Part shown: piece after piece, positions 19,801-29,317 of the stretch
How the letters are laid out: every line of letters starts with the position of its first letter
Position numbering within the stretch: position 1 is the first letter of the stretch
Assembly: GCA_011754535.1 (NCBI GenBank)
Contig: JAAQVN010000001.1
Location: 62,001-126,000, forward strand
DNA length: 64,000 nucleotides
Reading direction: 5' to 3'
Origin: Enterobacter asburiae
GTDB taxonomy: Bacteria > Pseudomonadota > Gammaproteobacteria > Enterobacterales > Enterobacteriaceae
The notes under the pieces: generated by a model
What the model was told of the DNA's origin: nothing
Database searches by the model: none
Seen by the model: only the letters and a program-made list of their open reading frames with translations
Made by a program: the position numbers and the translations under genes

Positions 19801-22800
19801 GCTACAGGGCCGGACGCTGAACGTTAAGGCCGGAAGCTGGGATAACGAGGGGACGCTGCTTGGCCAGCAAGGCGCGAGCCTGAACGTCAGCAGCATGCTG
19901 ACAAACAGCGGAACGTTACTCAGCGAGGCCGGGTTTGATATTCGCGCAGGCGCTGTAGATAACCGCGGGCAGTTGGCGGCGGGTACGCTTAACCTGCAAT
20001 CGGACAGCATCAGCAACAGCGGTTTATTGCAGGGTAGCGCTGCGTTGACGTTCGATACCCGGGCCCTGGATAACCTTACCGGTGGACAAATTCTGTCCGG
20101 CGGCTCGCTTAATCTCGATCTGCCGCAGTTTACCAACGGCGGGCTCGTTCAGGCGATTCAGGATATGACGCTGACGACCGGCAGCTTTGACAACCTGGGC
20201 ACATTGTCTGCCGGAGCGTTAAATCTTAACGTCGCGCAACAGCTGAATAACCAGAGCGGGGGCAAGCTGCTGGCGACCCGTCAACTTAGCAGCCAGAGCG
20301 CCAGCCTGACGAATAACGGTGTGCTTGCCGCAATGAGTGTCGAGCTTACCAGCGGCCAGATCGACAACAACGGCATCCTGCAGGGAGACAGCGCGCTGGC
20401 GCTGCACACGCCGCGGCTCAACAATCTGACGAACGGGCAAATTGTTAGCGGCAGCTCGCTGAATCTCTCTATCCCGCAGATGGTCAACCTGGGACTGATG
20501 TCAGTAAAAGAGGCGCTGGTCCTTTCCGGAGCCACCCTGGATAACCAGGGAACGTTACAAGGGAGCCGCGTGGGGCTAAGCTTCTCCGGCGACGTCGTGA
20601 ACCGCGGCAATGCACGCCTGGTGGCACAAAAAGATCTGACCCTGAGCGCCGCCAGCCTTAACAACCAGGGCACGTTAGCGGGAGATTCGGTGAATATCAT
20701 CACCAATCTGCTGACCAACGTCGGCTTGCTGCAGGGCAACAGCGCGCTGGCGCTGAACTCCCTGACGCCATCAACTCTGGTACTTAACAATAAGACCGGC
20801 GGGCAAATTATCACCGGCGGGGCGTTGACGCTTTCCCTGCCGCAGCTGACCAACCAGGGGCTGCTGCTTTCGCAGCAGGGGCTCACGCTTAATCTCGATA
20901 ATCTCGACAACCAGGGCATCGTGCAGGCGCGCGATCTGGGCCTGAATATCGGCAACCAGCTGACGAACCAACAAAGTGGACGGCTGCTCGCTCAGCAGGG
21001 GCTGAACCTGACGGCCGCAAGGCTGGATAACGCAGGTCAGCTGGCGGCGAGTAATGCCACGCTGGCGGTCAATATCCTGAATAACCGCGGCGTGCTTCAG
21101 GGCGACGGCGGGCTGTCGATTACCGGCCCGACGCTGAACAACCTGACGGGCGGTAAACTGCTTACCGGCGGACAGCTGACGTTTAAGGCCGGTCAGCTTG
21201 TGAATGCCGGGATAATGCAGGGGCAACGGCTGGGCGTGAACGCGAGTGGCTGGAACAACAGCGGCAGCGCGCTCGGTACCGACGGACTGACCGCTCAGGT
21301 TGATAACCAGTTGACCAACACGGGTCGCCTGCTTGGCCAGGGGAGTACGCGCGTCGCTGCGGGGGCGCTGAATAACCAGGGCTCTCTGCTGGTTGACGGT
21401 GACCTGATAGTGGACGGCGGCAGCCTGTCAAACGGGGGCAGCCTTCAGGGCAGTACCCTGACGGTAAATAGTGGTACGGTCGATAACGCCGGTTCCGTGA
21501 TTGGTCTGAACGCCCTGACGCTTCAACCTCTTCAGGGGCTGACCAACCGGGCCGGTGCATCAATGAAAACGCAGGGAACGCTGCTGGCGGGTGGGCAGAG
21601 CATCACGAATGATGGTCTGTGGCAGTCGCAGTACCTGAAGGTTAACGCCCGGCAGTTACAGAACAACGGCACGCTGCAAAGCGCGGGAAATATGGATCTC
21701 GCGCTGACCTCCTCCCTGGTCAATACGGGCTCAATGGTGGCGAACGGGACGGCCACGCTCGGGGCGCCAACGCTGAAGAATCAGGGGCAAATGCTGGCGA
21801 AGAAGATGTCGCTGTCGGGCGGTTCGCTCAGTAACAGCGGCAGCATCAGCGGTGCCGATGGCCTTGGCGTCACGCTCAGCGGCGATCTTGACCAGCAGGC
21901 GGGTGCGAAGCTGTTAAGCAACGGTCTGCTCAGCATGGGCGCCAATATCCTGACCAACCTCGGTCATATCCAGGGGAGCACCCTGACGCTGAATGCCGGT
22001 AGCCTGAATAACCAGGGCCGCATGGAGGCGAATACCGCGCTCAACGCCACGCTGCGCGGTAACGTCGATAACGGACGCAATGCCGTGATGCTGAGCCAGG
22101 GCACTTTCCAGCTGGGCGCACAGACGCTGAATAATGACGGTACGCTACAGGGGAACGGTAATACACAGCTTGACCTGCGCGATCGCGGCAGTAATCAGGG
22201 GCAGTTACTCAGTGGTGCAACGCTAACGCTGAATACGCCGGGGCTGACCAACAGCGGCTGGGTGCAGGGCTTTGCGCTGTGGCTCAACGCCGGTTCGCTG
22301 AACAACAGCGGTACGGTGCTGGCACAGCAGCAGGGAACGCTCGGTGGTAATTATATTGTAAACAACGGCATGCTGCAGGGCGCGAACCTGACGGTTAATC
22401 CGGGCCAGCTCGATAATAACGGTACGGTATACGCCACCCAGAATCTGGGGATTGCCGCCTCGCAGGTCAATAACGCTGCTACTGCCCGGATGCTTAGCCA
22501 GGGTAACCTGGCGATTAACGCCACTAATACCGGCCTTCAGGGGCAGGTTGTGGCGCTGGGGGACCTCTCCCTCGCGAGTAAGGCTTCTTATAATCAGCTG
22601 ACTACGCTGGCTGCGGGGAATACGCTGTCCGTCACCAGCCAGGGCGATATCACGACCAATGGCCTTATGCAGGGCAAGGGGATACAGCTTTCCGCTGCGG
22701 GTACGCTGAATAATAACGGCCAGCTGCGGGCGGGCTATGGCGAAAGCCAGCTTAGCGCAGGGCAGCTAAACCTGAATGGTACAGGCAGCGTCGAAGCGGG

Positions 22801-25800
22801 CGGTACGCTGCGCCTGAGCAGCCTGAATGGTATTAATAACGCAGGGTTTGTTGGAACTGCAGGCGATTTGATCGCCAGCGCCGGAAGCACGCTGCTGAAT
22901 AGCGCTCTGCTGTACGCGGGCAATAATATGAGCCTGCTGGCGAACAGTATCCGTAACGCGCGCGGCGATATTCTGGCCGGCAACAGCCTGTGGATGCAGC
23001 GCGACAGCGCAGGTAACGCTAGCGCGGAGGTCGTGAATACTTCAGGCAATATTGAAACCCAGCGTGGCGACATTTCAATCCTGACCGGGCATTTAGTAAA
23101 CGAGCGGGATGGGCTCAATGCAGTCCAGAGCGAAACGAATATCGCACCATCCTGGGTTAAGGGTGGAACGGCGGATATTCCTGTGGACTGGATTTCCTCT
23201 TCCGGTACCGGTAAATACGGTATTTATGTGACGGAAGGACAGCGTTATCACGGCCACGGTGACGACTGGAGCGAAATGCTTGGCAACTATGCGCCTTATG
23301 AAGACGCGGATGTTCAAAAAGTTGCCGTTAAAACCGTTTCGGTATCCGTGAGCGCGAAGGGGCAGCAGTCCCGCATTGCGTCCGGCCGAGACATCATCGC
23401 CCGGTCTGATAACGTTGAAAATATGGCGTCGTCGATTCTGGCGAACAGAAATATTCAGCTTTCAGGAAGTACCTTAAATAACCAGTCATGGCTAAACGGC
23501 ACGTCGACGGTTTATAACGTTTATCGCTATGGGGTAGGCGATAAATATGCCCGCAGACCTGATGAGACCACGCGAAGCTATGACAAGCTGGTATCGAAGT
23601 CGATTAGCTATGTTCTTGACAGTGTGACCACTGAAGGGGCCAGCGGAGACGTTTATCGCGCCGTTATCCAGGCTGGCGGCGCGGTAGTCGCCAGCTTCAG
23701 CAACAATATCAGCAATACCTCCACCACGGCGAACGCCCCGGGCTATAAGCCTGGCCTCAGTGCCCCCGGACTCAACCTGTCTGGCGGCCCGACCGTTGCG
23801 GCTGGCGCTAAGGCCACCGGGCTCGGCGCGGCAAGCAGCCAAAGCGTTGCCGCACCGCAGGCGACCATTAACCTGCCCGGCGGTGGGAGTGGCATAGGCA
23901 ATGCGGAAGCGCTCACCAGCCGCAATGCCGGAAATAACGGTCTGGCATCGATTGATAATCGTCCCCAGAGCATCGGCGATTTTGGCCAGGCTGGCGGCAA
24001 GCTGGCTGACGTTCACCTGCAGGCTGCAGGCTTAACCTCCCAGAACGGTGCGAACGGTACGCCGGTTGATTTGACCGGGACCGGTGCAGCCCTGGTGGTT
24101 CCCGGCAGCTCGGGTGGCAAGCATACGACTATTGCCAGCGATGCCGTAGCGCTGGCGGGGCAGAAGCAGTCGGGGACAAGCGGAACATCCGCGCTGGCTT
24201 CCCGCGATAAGATCGGTGAAATCGCTGCGGTAACGGCTCAGATCATTTCGCTTTCCAGCGGCGGGAAAACGCCTCCGCCACCGGGTTATAACTACCGTCC
24301 TGTTTCGCTTACCGATATCTCGTCGGTTGCCCCAGCGCTGACCAGCAATGGTTCGCCGATTAAGCTGAGCGACTATCCGCTACCGGCCAACAATAACGGC
24401 TATTTTGTGGCAAACCGCGATCCGAAAAGCCCGTATCTCATTGTTACCAACCCGAAACTGGCGGGTTTAGGGCAACTGGATAGCAGCCTGTTTAATGATT
24501 TGTACAAGCTGGCCGGGACAACGCCGCCTTCGGCGCCGCAGGAAACCCGTACAACCTATACCGATACCACGCAGTTCCTGGGTTCGGATTATTTCCTGGC
24601 GCGTCTGAATCTGCGTCCGGAATATGATTACCGTTTCCTGGGCGATGCGGCCTTCGACACCCGCTACGTCAGCAATCAGATCCTGAACGAGACCGGTAGC
24701 CGCTACGTTAACGGCGTGGGCTCCGACCTTGAGCAGATGCAGTATCTGATCGATCGCGCCGCTCAGGCCCGTGACAAGCTGGGGTTACAGCTCGGCGTCA
24801 GCCTGTCGGAAGAGCAGGTTGCCTCGCTGGATTCCAGTATCCTGTGGTGGGAAAACATGGTGATTGAGGGGCAAAATGTCCTCGTGCCAAGGCTGTACCT
24901 GTCGGCGAAGGACGTGGCGTTTAACAAAGGGAGCATTATCGCCGGGAACCAGGTGATCCTTAATGCCGGCAGCATCACGAATGACGGCAGTACGCTGCAG
25001 GGTAAAAGCCTGCTGGCAGCCAGCAGCCAGAGCACAATCAACAACATCAATGGCGGCCTGATCGGTTCAAGCGGAAGCCTGCAGCTTAGCGCCCTGGGCA
25101 ATATCAATAACGTGGGGTCCACCATCAGCGGGCAGACGGTTAGCCTTGAGAGCGTGGGGGGCAGCATTATTAACCAGACGCTGACCAACCAATGGAATAT
25201 CTCGGGTACCACGAACGGATGGAACAGCCAGGCCGTCTCGCTGACGCAAACCGACCTGGGCGCACTTGCTTCCATCAAAGCGACGGACAGCCTGACCCTG
25301 AGCGCCGGGAAAGATATCATCAATACCGGCGCTAACCTCAGTGCTGGCGGCGATATGTTGCTAAAAGCGCTGGATGATATCTCTGTTACAGGGAATCAAC
25401 TGGTGACGCGCGACCGTTATGGCCGCAATCTCAATGAGACCGTCACCAACCAGGGCAGTACGGTCACCAGCGGAGGCAATCTTGGCCTGCAGGCAGGTCA
25501 CGATCTGAACGTTACGGGCAGTAATCTGACGGCCGGAGGCAGCGCTGCGCTTTGGGCGGGGAACGATCTGGTGCTGGATGTGGCGCAGAATAGCCGCCAC
25601 AGCCAGACCGCGAAAACGGATTCCCTGAAGACGGATAATACGCGTACGGTCATTAGCGCTGGCGACGATCTGACGCTGGCCGCAGGCCGCGATCTGCGCA
25701 GTAACGCCGCGGCGCTTGCCGCACAGGATCGCGTGGGGCTGCAGGCCGGACGGGATATCGATCTGCTGGCGGCAGAGACCACAACCAGCGACAAATACAG

Positions 25801-28800
25801 CGCGAAGAAAAAGGTCGAGATCAACCAGTCCGTGCGCCAGCAGGGAACGGAGATCGCCAGCGGCAGCAGCACCACAATCATTGCGAACCGTGATGTTAAT
25901 ACCCAGGCGGCGCAGGTCACAGCACACGGGGATATTGGCGTGGGCGCAGGGCGGGACATAAATCTCGCCACCGCTACCGACAGCGATTACCACTACAAAG
26001 AGCAGACCAAAACTAAGAAAGGTTTCCTGAGCAAGAAAACCACCCACACCATCGAGGAGAACAGCGCGACGCGTGAATCCGGCTCATTGCTGAGCGGCGA
26101 TAACGTGCAGGTGGTGGCGGGCAATAACCTGCGGGTGTCAGGCTCCGCCGTGGCGGGCGATGGCGACGTGCAGCTTAAGGCGGGCAACAACGTTGATATC
26201 GTTGCAGCCACTAACACCGACACCTCCTGGCGCTTTAAGGAAGAGAAAAAATCCGGCCTGATGGGCTCAGGCGGGATTGGCTTCACCATCGGCAGCAGCA
26301 AAAGTACCCAGGATCTCCGTGAGAAGGGCACCACCCAGAGCCAGAGCTTCAGTACGGTGGGTTCGACAGGGGGAAGCGTGGATATCGCTGCCGGTAATCA
26401 GCTTCATGTCGGCGGTGCGGACCTGGTGGCGGGCAAGGACATGGCGCTCACCGGTGACAGCGTGGCGATCGAACCGGGTCATGACAGGCTTACCAGCGAT
26501 CAAACCTTCAAGCAGAAAAGCAGCGGCCTGACGATTGCCCTCTCCGGCGCCGTGGGTGACGCAGTGAACGCTGCCGCCAGCACGGCAATGGCGGTAAAAG
26601 AGCAGAGCGATGGTCGTCTCGCAGCGTTACAGGCGACCAAAGCTGCGCTTTCGGGTGCCCAGGCCGTGCAGGCCAACCGTCTCGCAGAAGTAACCCACGG
26701 CAGCGACCCCACCAGGAATGGTGCGTTCGGTGTGATGGCCTCGATTGGCGGGCAATCTTCTAAATCCACTTCACATTCGGAGCAGGATAAGACCACCGGC
26801 AGCACGCTGAATGCTGGTAATAATCTCGCCATCACGGCGACAGGTCAGGGACATGCTGCCAACAGTGGTGATATTACCGTGGCGGGCAGCCAACTGAAGG
26901 CGGGCAAAGATCTGACGCTTAATGCAGCCCAGGATATCAGCCTGGCGGGCGCAGCCGATACCAACAAGCTGACGGGCAGCAACTCCAGCAAAGGTGGCTC
27001 GGTCGGCATCGGTATCACCGCCGGTCCGAAAGGTGCGGGTATCACCCTCTCTGCCAGCGTAAACGCTGCAAAAGGTAAAGAAAAAGGTAATGGAACCTCC
27101 TGGAACGAAACGACGCTGGATGCCGGGCAGACTGTCAGCCTCACGAGCGGCCGCGACACGGTGCTGAAAGGCGCACAGGTCAATGGCGATAAAATCACGG
27201 CGGATGTCGGGCGCGACCTGACCCTCAGCAGCCTGAAGGATAGCGACAAATACAACAGCAAACAGCAGAGCATGAATGCTGGCGCAAGCTACACCTGGGG
27301 TGCGGGCGGCGGTAGCGGTAGCTTTAGCATCAGCCGCGATAAGATGAAGAGTAATTATGACTCGGTGCAGGAGCAGACCGGGATCTTTGCAGGCAAAGGC
27401 GGCTTTGATATTAACGTCGGCAACCATACGCAGCTGGACGGTGCGGTGATTGCCAGCCGTGCTGACGCAGACAAAAACCGCCTGGAGACGGCGACGCTAG
27501 GCTTCGCGGACATCAACAATAAAGCGGAGTATAAGGTTGAGCATCAGGGCGTGGGCTTCAGTACCGGCGTCGGGGTTGCAGGTAATCTGGTTGGCAATAT
27601 GGCCAACACCCTGCTGGCAGGGATGGGGAGTAGCGGCAATGCGGAAGGGACCACGCAGTCAGCGGTGGCCGACGGCGCTATCATCGTTCGCGACCAGTCT
27701 AATCAGAAGCAGGATGTCAGCACGCTCAGCCGTGACACTGACCATGCCAACGGCAGTATCGACCCGATCTTTAACAAAGAGAAAGAGCAAAAACGACTGC
27801 AAACCGCACAGATGATTGGCGAGATCGGCAATCAGGTTGCGGATATTGCGCACACCAACGGCAAGATTGCGGCCACGGAAGCGGCCAACGAGAAGATGAA
27901 AACCGCTGGCGGCGATGAGCGTAACGCCGCCATCAGCCAGCTGAAAAAAGACGGTAAAGAGGTTACCGATCAGGCAATTCATGATCAGATGTACCAGACC
28001 TTCTATAACGAAGCGTTCAACAAGTCTGGCATGGGAACGGGGCAGAGCACCCAGCGCGCCATCACGGCAGCAACGGCAGCCGTTCAGGCGCTTGCAGGAG
28101 GAGACATAAAAGCTGCGATTGGCGGCGGTGCCGCGCCGTATATCGCCAATGCCATCGCTAATGCCATACCCGAGACGGATCTTAAAGGACGTGTGCTGGC
28201 CCATGCTGTCGTCAACGCCGCGCTTGCAGCGGCTTCCGGCAGAGATGCTGCTTCCGCCGCAGCCGGTGCGGCGGTGGGCGAGCTGGCCGGTAAGATTGCG
28301 GTTGATGGCTTTGGTAAAAAAGTCAGCGAACTGAGCGAGGAAGAGAAACAGACGGTATCTGCGCTAGCGACACTGGCTTCTGGCCTGGCTGGCGGACTCG
28401 TCGGAGACAGCAGCGCGAATGCGGTAGCGTCGGCGCAAGCGGGCAAGACGACAGTTGAGAATAACTCGCTCAGTGCACAGGATGAGAAAAAACGCCAGGA
28501 CGCGAAGTGGTCATTGCCGTATATCAAGGACGCAACAGAAAAAGCGAAAGCTGAAAAGCTGATTGCTGATCTTAATGCGAAGGATAAAGCATTCGATGTA
28601 GCGCTGGATAAAGCCTGCCAGGGACTGTCGTCATCAGCATGTCAGGGGATGAGGCAGGAGCTGGCTGTAATGGGTCAGAGCTATGATGAGCAGATGGATG
28701 GTCAGTATGTCGGCACAATGGGCAGTGTGTATAAAGACGGTGCCGAGAAAATTGCCGGGCAGCAGTGGCAGTACGCCACCGCTGATGCTAAGGCACAGCG

Positions 28801-29317
28801 TGACGCCAGTGTTGAGTTAATAGGCAAAAACTGGGGCGTCAGTCCGGAAACCGCCGCGATACTTTATGATGGAATGACGGCCGTGCACAGTACTGCGGCT
28901 GTTGCTGGGTCTCTTTATGGGATGAGAGGCCCGAGTACGGTAACTGTTTATCGCGTTGAAGGGACACCAAACACTCGCCTTTTGATTGGAGATAATGGAC
29001 AAGTTACTATCACTGGCAGTACAACCTTATATTTAAATTTTGGCGATAAAGCCAGAGCTATAGCGTTTTTTGAAAAACGCAGCATCCAAAATATGGACGA
29101 TGCAACGATCAAAACATTTGAAGTACCCAACTCTGTTTTGGATGATTTGAGAAGAACGGCTGTCAAAGAGAGTGTCGCCAGATTGCCAGAGAACAAAGGA
29201 AAGCCTGTGATTGCTGATCCAACAAAAGCTAAAGATCAGTATGGGATAAGACCTGAAAAGCTGAAAGAATTGCAAGATAAGATCATTCAGGGGACGGGAA
29301 AAGATGCAAGTAAATGA
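13883..29317 (+). CDS. cdiA: CdiA-type exoprotein, complete (5144 residues)
   Basis: Very large two-partner-secretion exoprotein. Residues 1-32 form a signal peptide (ending PAVAA). The TPS transport domain follows (about 33-300), with [23 protein letters not shown], the region that engages the CdiB transporter. Several thousand residues of FHA-1 repeats come next. A non-repetitive segment at about 3070-3165 is the expected receptor-binding part. A YP-type region (about 3490-3800, [23 protein letters not shown]), FHA-2 repeats and a pretoxin region lead to VENN at 4858-4861. The final ~283 residues contain [32 protein letters not shown] and QYGIRPEKL. The YR start is reminiscent of ADP-ribosyltransferase-like toxins, but that is a guess. 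The stop overlaps the immunity gene by 14 bases. No cdiB lies next to it, so it may share a transporter encoded elsewhere. The length is far above the usual ~3000-4000 residues. Confidence 0.93.
   Translation: [5144 protein letters not shown]

Noticed and set aside
14900..22600. Repeated short units that could be taken for a tandem DNA repeat array
   Set aside because: They are coding repeats of the FHA filament, diverged at DNA level and in frame; not a separate repeat element.
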